64,000 bases of DNA from Kitasatospora gansuensis. GTDB taxonomy: Bacteria; Actinomycetota; Actinomycetes; Streptomycetales; Streptomycetaceae. The position numbers and the translations under genes are program-made. Under the pieces are notes generated by a model. The model did not search any database, was not told where the DNA came from, and saw only the letters and a list, made by a program, of their open reading frames with translations. The stretch lies in the NCBI RefSeq assembly GCF_014203705.1, contig NZ_JACHJR010000001.1, positions 372,001 through 436,000 of the forward strand, read 5' to 3'. Position 1 is the stretch's first letter, and each line of letters starts with the position of its first letter. Below are positions 42,115 through 50,358 of this stretch, piece by piece.

Positions 42115-43597
42115 AAGCGGCGCCGGCGGTGAGTTGTTCGACCGGTCCGGTCAACTGCCCGGCGGTGGGCTCCGGTCGCATCCTCGGGAAGGGCAACTCC
42201 CTACGAGGCTGCAGGTTGTGGGCCGGATCGCGGTCCGAGACGAAGGCCCGCACCAGCGGGTCGACCCGGTACGTGCCCTGCCGTTCACCCGGTCCGAGCA
42301 TCCCGGCATCGACCAACTCGTCGATCAATTCGTCGGCTCCGGCCGGGATTGATTCCTCGGCCCGCAGCTCGGAATCCGGCCGCTTCGCCAGCAGATCGAG
42401 CAATTCGGCTGCCCGGTCGCCCAGTTGCACATGGGCGGAGTTGAGAGATTCACGCATCGACAGGTCGCCGACGCTCAGCCAGTCCAGCAGGGTCTCCGGG
42501 CAGTCCAGCCGGCTCGCCGCCCAGCGCAGCGAGATGTCGGGCCGGGCGGCCAGCTTGCGGGTGGCGATGTCCAGGGCCAGCGGCAGGTCACCGCAGAGCT
42601 CGGCCAGCCGGTCCGCCCCGGCCGGGTCGGCCTGGGCCCGTTCCGGCAGCGCCCGGGCGATCAGCTCGACCGAGTCGGCCCGGGGCAGTGGCTCCAGCCT
42701 GATCCGCCGGACGTCCCGCAGACCGAGCAGGGGCGTGCGGCTGACCACGATGGTGGTGCTGGTCCCGCTGTCGGCCAGCAGCGGCCTGATCTGCCGTTCG
42801 CAGTGCACGTTCTCCAGCAGCACCAGCACGCTCCGCCGGGCCAGCAGCGAGCGGAACAGCCCCGCCTGCTGGTCCGCTCCGGCCGGTATTCGCTCCGGCG
42901 GCACCCCGAGCGCGGACAGGAACCCGCCGACCAGCTCGGACAGGTTGAAGGTGGCCTTGGTCAACGGGCCCAGGTCCGCGTAGAGCTGACCGTCCACCAG
43001 CTGCTCGGCCAGGTCGTACGCGTGCCGCAGCGCCAGCTCGCTCTTGCCGACCCCGACCCGTCCGCTGATCAGCACCGGGCTGCCGCCGGGCCCGCCCAGC
43101 CGGCCCAGCTCGGCCGACCGGCCGACGAACCCCTGGGGGCGCAGCGGCAGTTGGGCCGGCCGCGGCATCCCCGCCCCCGGCAGGCCCACCACGCCCGCCA
43201 CGCCCGCCACCGCCAGGCCCGCCACCGGCTGCTCCGGCACCAGCGCCGGCACCGCCGCCAGTGCCGCCGGGACCTGCCCGGCCGCCGGCTCGGTCACCGA
43301 CACCGCGGGCCGCGCCCCGACCACCGGCACGCCACCCCCGGCGGCGGCCGCCAGCCAGCGCCGCCGCCACTCCTCCCGGTTGCCCCGGCAGGCCTCCACA
43401 TACCCCAACGCCACCGGCAGGGTGGGCAGTCGGTGCCCGTTGGCGGCGCTGGACAGCACCGAGGCGGAGTACATCGCGGTCCTGGCCATGTCCCGATAGG
43501 TCGGGTTGCCAGCCTCGGCACGCAGTCGACGGAGCCCGCTCGCGAACTCCGCGACCGCGCCGCCCGTCTCGTCCACCGGTTTCTCCGGCCTCCCCAT
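42113..43597 (-). CDS. Cluster regulator: XRE-type helix-turn-helix plus NB-ARC ATPase domain
   Basis: A 494-residue regulator. The N-terminus (about 15-80) has an XRE-like helix-turn-helix (GLRRLRAEAGNPTYRDMA, then SSAANGHRLPTLPVAL). An Ala/Pro-rich linker leads to an NB-ARC ATPase with Walker A GRVGVGKSELALR, Walker B VLVLLENVH, and the RNBS/GLPL region ELCGDLPLALDIA. A winged-helix segment follows, but no TPR array, so it is a short relative of AfsR-type regulators without the BTAD domain. It lies upstream of and in the same direction as the hydrazine operon; control of the cluster is inferred. Confidence 0.78.
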   Translation of the reverse strand: MGRPEKPVDETGGAVAEFASGLRRLRAEAGNPTYRDMARTAMYSASVLSSAANGHRLPTLPVALGYVEACRGNREEWRRRWLAAAAGGGVPVVGARPAVSVTEPAAGQVPAALAAVPALVPEQPVAGLAVAGVAGVVGLPGAGMPRPAQLPLRPQGFVGRSAELGRLGGPGGSPVLISGRVGVGKSELALRHAYDLAEQLVDGQLYADLGPLTKATFNLSELVGGFLSALGVPPERIPAGADQQAGLFRSLLARRSVLVLLENVHCERQIRPLLADSGTSTTIVVSRTPLLGLRDVRRIRLEPLPRADSVELIARALPERAQADPAGADRLAELCGDLPLALDIATRKLAARPDISLRWAASRLDCPETLLDWLSVGDLSMRESLNSAHVQLGDRAAELLDLLAKRPDSELRAEESIPAGADELIDELVDAGMLGPGERQGTYRVDPLVRAFVSDRDPAHNLQPRRELPFPRMRPEPTAGQLTGPVEQLTAGAA

Positions 43598-43653
43598 GTC
43601 TTCATCCCCTCTTTTTCGATCGCACACAGACGGCCTGTGTGCCGACGGAAACG

Positions 43654-43701
43654 CCCGGGGGAATGGGCGGCCGGTGTCTCCGGCCGGCCCACTCCCCCGG
43701 G
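43654..43701 (-). terminator. Long hairpin 1 between MFS and regulator genes
   Basis: CCCGGGGGAATGGGC-GGCCGG pairs with CCGGCCGGCCCACTCCCCCGGG around TGTCT, with one mismatch and one bulge. It follows the stop of the MFS gene on the minus strand. Confidence 0.7.
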
Positions 43702-43717
43702 TACTACCTACGGAAAA

Positions 43718-43768
43718 GCACGGCGGACTTGGTTGGCCGGTGTCTCCGGCCGTTCCACTCCTCCGTGC
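43718..43768 (-). terminator. Long hairpin 2 with the same core as hairpin 1
   Basis: GCACGG...GGCCGG (43718-43740) pairs imperfectly with CCGGCC...CCGTGC (43746-43768) around TGTCT. The core GGCCGG-TGTCT-CCGGCC is identical to hairpin 1; the lower stems differ. Confidence 0.6.
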
Positions 43769-43780
43769 GTCGTGACATCG

Positions 43781-45016
43781 TCAGCTCGCAAGGTTCCCCC
43801 GCATGCCCACCCGGGCGCAGAGCGCGGCGATCACGCCGAACACCCCGCAGAGCGCCCAGATCCCGTTCCCCAGCGTGCTCCAGGCGAAGACGCCCAGCGT
43901 GGGGCCGAGTGCCATGCCGAGCCCGAAGGTGGCCTGGTGGGCGGCGATGTAACGGGCCTTCACCGCCGCCGGATAGGTGGCGGGGTGCGCGAACATGGTC
44001 GGCCCGCTGGTCATCACCCCGAAGACGAACAGCACCGTGCAGGCGACGATCGTCACGCTGGAGCCGAACGGCAGGCCGTAGCCCGCCACCCCGAGGCCCA
44101 TCAGGGCGGTGCCACCCGCCCCGGCCACGTACGGCTTCCAGCCCTTCACATAGCTGGTGATCTTCAGTTCGCAGAGGATCAGGATGACCGAGGAGGCCGT
44201 CAGCACCCCGCTGTACAGCGCGGCCGGGTGCCCCTCCTCGGTGATCTTCAGTGGCAGCGCCACCGTGTACTGGACGTAGATCACCGAACCGAGCAGCACC
44301 GAGGCCAGGAAGGCCAGGTACCGCCCGTCCCGGAACAGCACGGCGTAGGCACCGCGCCGCTCCGCCGGCTCGTCCGCCGGCTCCTCCTCCTGGGGCGCGG
44401 ACACCTTGGGCAGCAGCGTCAGCGCCAGCAGCGCGTAGCCGAGCGCGGTGGCCGCGTCCAGGTAGAACAGCAGGTCCCAGTCGACCAGGATCAGCCCGGC
44501 CGCGATCAGCGGGCTGAGCGCGGCGCCGCCGTTCATGGCTATCCGCATCATCGAGAAGCCCATCACCCGGTGCTCGTCCGGGATCAGGTCGCTGAGCAGC
44601 ACGGCGGCGGCCGGCCGGTACGACTGGGTGGCCAGGCCCGCCAGCGCGATCGCCGCCAGCAGCAGGCCGAACCGCCCGGGCCCGCTCAGGGTCGGGACCA
44701 GCGCCAGGATCACCGCCGACGTGGACATCGCGCCGACGATGGTGGCCCGCGGTCCGAACCGCTGGGTCAGCTCACCACCCAGGATGGTGCCGAGCACCGC
44801 GCCCACACTGTACGCGGTGAGTGCGAAACCCGCCTGACCGACCGACAGTTGACGGGCCGTCAGGTAGAGCACCAGGAAGGTCTGGACGAACGCGCCCATC
44901 TGGTTGACGAGTACGCCACCGAGCAGGTACCTGACCTGGACCGGTGTCTCTCTCAGGGTGGCCAGGACGCCCGACGGGGCGTCCTTTCTCTGTGCTGTGC
45001 TGATGGTGCTGGTCAT
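43781..45016 (-). CDS. MFS transporter, probable exporter of the cluster product
   Basis: A 411-residue membrane protein with about 12 helices. The MFS motif A appears as GGELTQRFGPRATIVGA after TM2, and the TM5 region has GGAALSPLIAAGLI, typical of drug:H+ antiporters. A charged loop (PQEEEPADEPAERR) divides the two halves. It is next to the cluster regulator, separated by two terminator-like hairpins. Export or self-resistance is inferred from location. Confidence 0.8.
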   Translation of the reverse strand: MTSTISTAQRKDAPSGVLATLRETPVQVRYLLGGVLVNQMGAFVQTFLVLYLTARQLSVGQAGFALTAYSVGAVLGTILGGELTQRFGPRATIVGAMSTSAVILALVPTLSGPGRFGLLLAAIALAGLATQSYRPAAAVLLSDLIPDEHRVMGFSMMRIAMNGGAALSPLIAAGLILVDWDLLFYLDAATALGYALLALTLLPKVSAPQEEEPADEPAERRGAYAVLFRDGRYLAFLASVLLGSVIYVQYTVALPLKITEEGHPAALYSGVLTASSVILILCELKITSYVKGWKPYVAGAGGTALMGLGVAGYGLPFGSSVTIVACTVLFVFGVMTSGPTMFAHPATYPAAVKARYIAAHQATFGLGMALGPTLGVFAWSTLGNGIWALCGVFGVIAALCARVGMRGNLAS

Positions 45017-45057
45017 GAGTCCTCGATCCCGGTTGGCTGTGCACGGTTCGGAAAGGC

Positions 45058-45079
45058 CCGGGCACGCTGCCGTGCCCGG
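45058..45079 (-). terminator. 9-bp stem hairpin
   Basis: CCGGGCACG (45058-45066) pairs with CGTGCCCGG (45071-45079) around CTGC, downstream of the isocitrate lyase/PEP mutase-family gene. Confidence 0.6.
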
Positions 45080-45148
45080 ACCTCACTGCCCGTTCAATCC
45101 ACCTGAGCTGGGACTCGACCCGCGGTGACGTCGGCGTCCGTCAACCGC

Positions 45149-45976
45149 TCAGCGGGTGAAGCTGCTGTTCACCGCGCCGAAGTCCAGCGCGCCGGCCAGC
45201 TCGTCGTACGTGCCCTTGCCGACCAGCTCGGCGGCGGCCCGCTGGGCGAGCGTGTAGGCGGCCTGGGCGACGGCGGTGCCGACGCTGACCCGGCGCACCC
45301 CGGCGGCCTCGAACTCGGCCACCGTCGGCGCACCGGGACCGGCCATCACGTTGACCGGCAGCGGCTGACCCTGCACCAGCTCCGCGATCACCGCGAGGTC
45401 GAGCAGGCCCGGCACGAACAGGCTGTCCGCTCCGGCCTCGGCGTAGACGGCCGCGCGGGCCAGCACGTCGGCCGCCCGACCCTCCGGCTCGCCGATCCCG
45501 AACAGGAACACGTCGGTGCGCAGGTTGATCACCAGCTCCGGCAGACCGGCCTGCTCGGCCGCCTGGCGGGCCGCGCGGATCCGGGCCGCCTGCTCCTCGG
45601 CCGTGAACAGCGAGAAGTCCGGCTTGGAGTCCTCGAGGTTGACCCCGACCACGCCGGCGCCGATCACGGCCGTGATGGTCGCCGCGACGTCCTCCGGCGC
45701 CGGACCGTAGCCCGCCTCGATGTCGGCGGTCACCGGGAGCTCGACCGCGTCGACGATCCGGGCGACCAGCGCCACCATCTCGTCCCGGCTGAGCGCCTGC
45801 TGGTCCGGCTTCCCGGCCGACCAGGACACGCCGCCACTGGTGGTGGCGATCGCCTTGGCACCGGCCTGGCCGATGAGCGCCGCGCTCCCGGCGTCCCAGG
45901 CGTTGGGCAGCACCAGGACGCCGTCCTTGTGCAGCTCGCGGAGGAGTACGGCCTTGGTTTGCTGACTGTTCGTCAT
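45149..45976 (-). CDS. Isocitrate lyase/PEP mutase superfamily protein (PrpB-like)
   Basis: A 275-residue (beta/alpha)8-barrel enzyme. It opens with VLVLPNAWDAGSAALIGQAG and SGGVSWSAGKPDQ. The metal-binding TADIEAGYG and GVNLEDSKPDF are present, with NLRTDVFLFG downstream. True PEP mutases have an EDKxxxxxNS loop, which is absent, so this is not evidence for phosphonate synthesis. It more likely cleaves or forms a C-C bond in a 2-methylisocitrate-like or oxaloacetate-like acid. ATG 45976 has GAAAGGTG upstream. It may lie outside the cluster proper. Confidence 0.8.
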   Translation of the reverse strand: MTNSQQTKAVLLRELHKDGVLVLPNAWDAGSAALIGQAGAKAIATTSGGVSWSAGKPDQQALSRDEMVALVARIVDAVELPVTADIEAGYGPAPEDVAATITAVIGAGVVGVNLEDSKPDFSLFTAEEQAARIRAARQAAEQAGLPELVINLRTDVFLFGIGEPEGRAADVLARAAVYAEAGADSLFVPGLLDLAVIAELVQGQPLPVNVMAGPGAPTVAEFEAAGVRRVSVGTAVAQAAYTLAQRAAAELVGKGTYDELAGALDFGAVNSSFTR

Positions 45977-46135
45977 GACGGCACCTTTCAATAGGGGTTT
46001 ACTCGGCATATTCCCCAGTGGCCCGGAGTACCGTCAACGCGACCGAACACACTCCATCACGTCATCCACCTGGGCTCTTTCCGCCCCGGCACTCCGTCAG
46101 GTACGGCCCGCACGGCTCGCGCACCATGCCGAAAA

Positions 46136-46174
46136 CGCCGAAGCGGCACCCCGGTGAGGGGTGCCGCTTCGGCG
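46136..46174 (-). terminator. Perfect 17-bp stem terminator
   Basis: CGCCGAAGCGGCACCCC (46136-46152) pairs with GGGGTGCCGCTTCGGCG (46158-46174) around GGTGA, directly after the OFA-type transporter gene. Confidence 0.9.
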
Positions 46175-46190
46175 TTCGAACGAGGGCGAC

Positions 46191-47489
46191 TCAGCTGTGC
46201 GCCTCCTCCGGCAGGCGCTCCTCGACGGCCGGAGCCTCGGGGGTGCTCTCCACCGGTGCCTTCTTGATCCGCATCGACAGCAGCGCCGCGCCGACGCTCA
46301 GCACACCGGCGACGTACCAGGCCGGTGCGTAGTCGCCGAAGCTGTCCCGGGTGAGGCCGGCCGCCGTGGCGGCGAACGCCGCACCGAGCTGGTGACAGGC
46401 GAAGACCCAGCCGAACACGATCCCGGCCGACATCCCGAAGTGCTCCCGGCACAGCGCCACGGTCGGCGGCACGGTGGCGATGAAGTCCATCCCGTAGAAG
46501 ATCACGAAGATGATCATGGGACCGCTGATCTCCTCGCTGAACAGCGAGGGCAGCACCAGCAGCGAGAGCCCGCGCAGCACGTAGTACACGGCCAGCAGGA
46601 TGCGCGAGTCGACCCGGTCGGAGAGCCAGCCGGAGAGGATGGTGCCGATCAGGTCGAAGATGCCGATCATGGCCAGCAGACCCGCCGCGGTGACGGTGGG
46701 CATGCCGTGGTCGTGGGCGGCGGGGATGAAGTGGGTGGCCACCAGACCGTTGGTGGTGGCACCGCAGATCGCGAAGCCGACCGCCAGCAGCCAGAACGGC
46801 TTGGTCTTGGCGGCCGCCTTCAGACCGTCGACGGCGAGCCGGGCCGCGCTGCCGGTGGCGGGCGCCGGAGGCACGATCTCGTCCCCGCCGTACGGCGGGA
46901 TGCCCAGGTCGGCCGGGTGCTCACGGAAGAACAGCAGGACCAGCGGCACCGTGGAGAGCGCCACCAGCGACACCACGATCGCGGCCGTCCGCCAGCCGCC
47001 CGAGGTCTCGGTCAGCGAGGCCACCAACGGCAGGAAGATCAGCGAACCGGTCGCGCCGCCGGCCGACAGGATGCCGGTGACCAGACCCTGCCGCTTGACG
47101 AACCATCGGGTGCCGATGGTGGCGACGAAACCGAGCGAGATCGAGCCGGCCCCGAGGCCGACCAGGACACCCCAGAGCAGCACCAGCTGCCACGCCGAGG
47201 TCATGAACACGGTCAGACCACTGCCCAGGGCGATCAGGGTCATCGCCCCGGCCGTCACCTTGCGGACGCCGAAGCGCTCCATCAGGGCCGCGGCGAACGG
47301 CGCGGTGACGCCGTACAGCGCGAGGTTGACCGACATGGCCAGTCCGATGGTGCCGGACGACCAACCGAATTCTTGTTGGAGCGGCTCCACCAGTGCGCCC
47401 GGGGTGGCCCGGAAGCCCGCCGCGCCGACGAGCGCGACGAAACCGATGGCCGCGATCATCCATGGCCAGATTTGCTTGTTTCGAATCAC
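46191..47489 (-). CDS. MFS transporter of the oxalate/formate antiporter (OFA) type
   Basis: A 432-residue protein with 12 membrane helices. RATPGALVEPLQQEFGWSSGTIGLAMSVN after TM1 and the GGWRTAAIVVSL/RWFVKRQGLVTGI segments match the OFA/monocarboxylate group. It likely exchanges organic acids. GTG 47489 is chosen because a strong hairpin (47527-47561) lies between it and an upstream in-frame ATG (47582), making the longer form unlikely. It is flanked by terminators on both sides and so forms its own transcription unit. Confidence 0.78.
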   Translation of the reverse strand: MIRNKQIWPWMIAAIGFVALVGAAGFRATPGALVEPLQQEFGWSSGTIGLAMSVNLALYGVTAPFAAALMERFGVRKVTAGAMTLIALGSGLTVFMTSAWQLVLLWGVLVGLGAGSISLGFVATIGTRWFVKRQGLVTGILSAGGATGSLIFLPLVASLTETSGGWRTAAIVVSLVALSTVPLVLLFFREHPADLGIPPYGGDEIVPPAPATGSAARLAVDGLKAAAKTKPFWLLAVGFAICGATTNGLVATHFIPAAHDHGMPTVTAAGLLAMIGIFDLIGTILSGWLSDRVDSRILLAVYYVLRGLSLLVLPSLFSEEISGPMIIFVIFYGMDFIATVPPTVALCREHFGMSAGIVFGWVFACHQLGAAFAATAAGLTRDSFGDYAPAWYVAGVLSVGAALLSMRIKKAPVESTPEAPAVEERLPEEAHS

Positions 47490-47526
47490 CTGGCCAGAGT
47501 GCTCGCCCCCGCCCGGTTCCGGATAG

Positions 47527-47561
47527 CCGTGGTCCGGAACTTTGTCAGGTCCGGACCACGG
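47527..47561 (-). terminator. Perfect 12-bp stem hairpin after copCD
   Basis: CCGTGGTCCGGA (47527-47538) pairs with TCCGGACCACGG (47550-47561). It lies downstream of the CopC/CopD gene. Confidence 0.75.
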
Positions 47562-47589
47562 CCCGGCGGTCTGTGTTCCCATGCGTCGC

Positions 47590-49326
47590 TCAGCTCCCAA
47601 TCGTCAACTGCTGCACGGATGTTGCCTGGTCGATGTCGGAGGTACGGACGGCCACCGAGGCCACCCACTCCCCCGCCAGCGGGAGTTGGGCGGTGCCCGA
47701 CCAACTCCCGGTGCCCTCTGCCTTCAGGGCCACCGTGAGTGGCCCGAGGTCCTTGGCCGGCAGCGTGAAGGTCAGCTCGATCTCGGCCACCTCCACCGGC
47801 TGCCCGGCCGGGTCGGTCAGCCGCAGCCGGACGGTGTTGTTGCCCACCGCGACCGGAGCGACACCCAGGGTCGCGACGCCCTTGGCGTTCGCGGTCCGGC
47901 CGCCGGTCTCGTACGGGAGCCTGAGCTCGACCGCACGGCCGACCGCGGCCACCGGGCCCGGCGGCAGGGCGGCGACCTCCTGGGCCACCCGCCCGGGCGG
48001 TGCGCTGGTGAGCATCGTGGTCACCACCAGCACCGCCACCGCGACGACCGCCTCCACCAGCACCGATCGCCGCAGCCCGGCCGCGCCGTCCGCGCCGTCC
48101 GCCGCGGGCCGGGCGATCCAGCGGCGCGAGAACCACGCCGCGCCGAGCATCACCGCCACGCACCCGATCTTGATCAACAGCAGCCGGCCGTACTCGGTGC
48201 CGGTCAGCGCGCTCCAGGAGCCCACGCCACGCCAGGACTGGTACACCCCGGTCAGCACCAGGACCGTCACCGAGCCGAACGCCAGCCGGGAGAACCGCCG
48301 CACGCTCGCGGCCCCGACGCCCTGCCGCAGGCCGACCAGCAGGGTCACCAGGCCGCCCAGCCAGGCCGCCATCGCGAGCAGGTGCAGGGTGGCCGTCGGC
48401 AGGGACAGCCAGACCTGGATGCCCACCGCCGAGTGGTCGGTGCCGACCCAGGTCGCCGCCAGCCCGACCGCCAGCAGCACCCCGGTCACACCCAGCCGGG
48501 AACCGGCCGGCCGCTCCTCGCCCGGCTGCCCCAACTGCCCGACCAGTACGGCCAGATACACCCCGCTCAGCGCGAGCAGCAGCAGCCGGACGGCCAGCGC
48601 GGTGTAGATCCGCCCGTCCAGCGCGACGTGCGCCAGTGCCGGATCCGCCGCCTGCGCGATCTTGCTGCCGCGCTCGTACGAGCCGCGCAGCAGCAGCAGG
48701 ACCAGCGTGGACAGCAGCAGGCCGAGCCAGCCGCCGACCAGCAGTTGCTGCACCTGCTTGACCGCCGCACCGGCCGGCCAGCAGATCAGCACGAACGCCA
48801 CCGCGCCGGCCAGCAGCGCGAACGCGGCGTACGCCGCCACCCGGCCGGTGTCGTACATGAACGAGATCAGCCCGTCCGTCTTGACCCCCTGGGCCGAGTC
48901 GGCCGGGACCACGGTGGCCGAGGGCGCGCCGATCGAGAACGTGAACGCGCCGCCGACCGGGTGCGAGTCGTCCGAGACGGCCCGCCAGGCCACCGTGTAG
49001 GTGCCGTTGCCGAGGCCCGGGCGCAGGGTGACCCGGGCCGTGTCACCCTTGCCGTCGGCCCGCCCGGAGTCGCCCGCATCGACCTGCTTCCCCGCCGGGT
49101 CGAGGACCCGGACCGAGTCGGCGCTGAGCGTCACGCCCTCGCTGAAGGTGAGCGTGACGGCGGTCGGCGCGGACGGCACCACCGAGTTCTGCGCCGGGTC
49201 GGTCGAGACCAGCGCCGCGTGCGCGGCCGCGGTTCCCGCCGCGCCGAGCACCATCAGCGCGGCCGCGCACAGCGCGATCAGCACGCCGATGAGGCGACGG
49301 CGTATCCGCAGAAATCGTTCGGTCAT
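47590..49326 (-). CDS. CopC/CopD fusion, copper-binding and copper-transport membrane protein
   Basis: A 578-residue protein. The signal peptide ends at AHAALVSTDPAQNS, whose His just after cleavage is the CopC copper ligand; DDSHPVGGAF has the second His. The CopC domain (about 35-130) is followed by a CopD domain with about eight membrane helices (about 150-440), including the LSLPTATLHLLAMAAWLGGL segment with further His. A C-terminal extracytoplasmic YtkA/FixH-like domain (about 480-578) completes it. The CopC-CopD fusion is common in actinomycetes and serves copper uptake or homeostasis. No link to the adjacent cluster is evident. Confidence 0.88.
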   Translation of the reverse strand: MTERFLRIRRRLIGVLIALCAAALMVLGAAGTAAAHAALVSTDPAQNSVVPSAPTAVTLTFSEGVTLSADSVRVLDPAGKQVDAGDSGRADGKGDTARVTLRPGLGNGTYTVAWRAVSDDSHPVGGAFTFSIGAPSATVVPADSAQGVKTDGLISFMYDTGRVAAYAAFALLAGAVAFVLICWPAGAAVKQVQQLLVGGWLGLLLSTLVLLLLRGSYERGSKIAQAADPALAHVALDGRIYTALAVRLLLLALSGVYLAVLVGQLGQPGEERPAGSRLGVTGVLLAVGLAATWVGTDHSAVGIQVWLSLPTATLHLLAMAAWLGGLVTLLVGLRQGVGAASVRRFSRLAFGSVTVLVLTGVYQSWRGVGSWSALTGTEYGRLLLIKIGCVAVMLGAAWFSRRWIARPAADGADGAAGLRRSVLVEAVVAVAVLVVTTMLTSAPPGRVAQEVAALPPGPVAAVGRAVELRLPYETGGRTANAKGVATLGVAPVAVGNNTVRLRLTDPAGQPVEVAEIELTFTLPAKDLGPLTVALKAEGTGSWSGTAQLPLAGEWVASVAVRTSDIDQATSVQQLTIGS

Positions 49327-49358
49327 GGCTCGTACTTCCCGGTTCTGGTTTCTCGATG

Positions 49359-50174
49359 TCAGAGGGACGGGCGCCCGGGCGGGTTGTCCAGCGTCAGGGC
49401 GGTGCAGCGCACCCCGCCGCCGCCCTTGGCCAGCTCGGTGGTGTCGAGTTCGACCACCCGCAGGCCGCGCTCGCGCAGCTCGGCGGCGAGCCGCGGCGCG
49501 CCCTTGGTCATGGTCACGGTGGTGCCGTCACCGACCAGGTTCAGCGCGAACTTGGCCGCCTCCTCGACCGACACCTCTATCAGCTCGGCCCCGAGTCCGT
49601 GCAGACGTCGGAGGCTCGGCGCGTCGAGCGCCGCCGGGCAGTAGGCCAGGGTGTTCGGCAGGCCGACCACGCCCACGGCCAGGTCGAGGTCGTACCAGCG
49701 CGAGCTCACGGTCTGCAGCGCCACCACCTCGTAGTCCAGCTCCTCGGCGAGCACCCGCATCATCCGCTGGTCGGTGCGCTGCCCGTGCGCCGCGAGCAGC
49801 AGGTCGTCGCCGAAGGCCAGCGCGTCGCCCTGGCCGCTGAACGCGTACGGCACCTCGACGACCTCGTAGCCCTTCCAGGTCAGCCACTCCTGGAAGTACT
49901 GCACCTCGGCCTTGCGCTCCGGCGGCGGGTTGCCCAGGACCGCCCGGTTGCCGCGCACCACGGCGGCGTTGGCGGTGAAGACCATGTCCGGGCACTCCGG
50001 CGCGGACGGCACGTACCTGACCTTGCGGCCGGCCGCGAGGTGCGCCGCCACGATCGCCTCGTGCTCGCCGACCGCCGCCGCCAGGTCCGGCTGGATCTCG
50101 GTGTGCATGTACGGGTTGATCTCGTAGTCGACCCGGAAGTGCCTCGCGTCGGAAACCAGCAGCTCACTGTTCAC
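49359..50174 (-). CDS. DDAH/amidinotransferase-family protein, copy 2, with altered active site
   Basis: A 271-residue pentein-fold protein paralogous to the DDAH-like gene at 32025. The catalytic Cys is kept (C257, GGVRCTALTL). The His of RFYHLD is replaced by Asp (D162, RWYDLDLAVG), and the acidic EGEGD motif reads SGQGD. By eye alignment two of the three catalytic positions have changed, so either the chemistry differs from DDAH or the protein is inactive. GTG 50174 has GGGGA seven bases upstream. It is the last gene before the pyrimidine-degradation genes resume. Confidence 0.75.
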   Translation of the reverse strand: MNSELLVSDARHFRVDYEINPYMHTEIQPDLAAAVGEHEAIVAAHLAAGRKVRYVPSAPECPDMVFTANAAVVRGNRAVLGNPPPERKAEVQYFQEWLTWKGYEVVEVPYAFSGQGDALAFGDDLLLAAHGQRTDQRMMRVLAEELDYEVVALQTVSSRWYDLDLAVGVVGLPNTLAYCPAALDAPSLRRLHGLGAELIEVSVEEAAKFALNLVGDGTTVTMTKGAPRLAAELRERGLRVVELDTTELAKGGGGVRCTALTLDNPPGRPSL

Positions 50175-50301
50175 GGTTCAATCCCCTGGTCTGTCGGAAC
50201 CGGCTCGATAAAGCCGGTTGGAAGGTGCGGTCCGGGTCGGCTCGCTCCATCGAGTTCAACAGAGCGCCGAATTGGTCGCCATCTTCGGCTCCCGAAACAA
50301 T

Positions 50302-50335
50302 CAACTCGGGCCGAGGACGACCTCGACCCGAGTTG
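50302..50335 (-). terminator. Hairpin after the LLM oxidoreductase gene
   Basis: CAACTCGGG-C-CGAG (50302-50315) pairs with CTCG-A-CCCGAGTTG (50322-50335), with one internal mismatch. It lies just downstream of the LLM gene stop. Confidence 0.65.
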
Positions 50336-50358
50336 ACGCACCGCCAGGGACCCCGCGC

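Noticed and set aside
42113..43597. SARP-type regulator (AfsR/RedD)
   Set aside because: The N-terminal domain is XRE-like rather than OmpR-like, and no BTAD domain is seen before the NB-ARC part.
45149..45976. PEP mutase, hence a phosphonate pathway
   Set aside because: The EDKxxxxxNS mutase motif is missing (EDSKPDF here), and no phosphonopyruvate decarboxylase or other phosphonate gene is present.
50175..50358. A small gene between the DDAH-like and LLM genes
   Set aside because: No frame with a credible start and ribosome-binding site; the stretch holds only a terminator-like hairpin and promoter-sized sequence.
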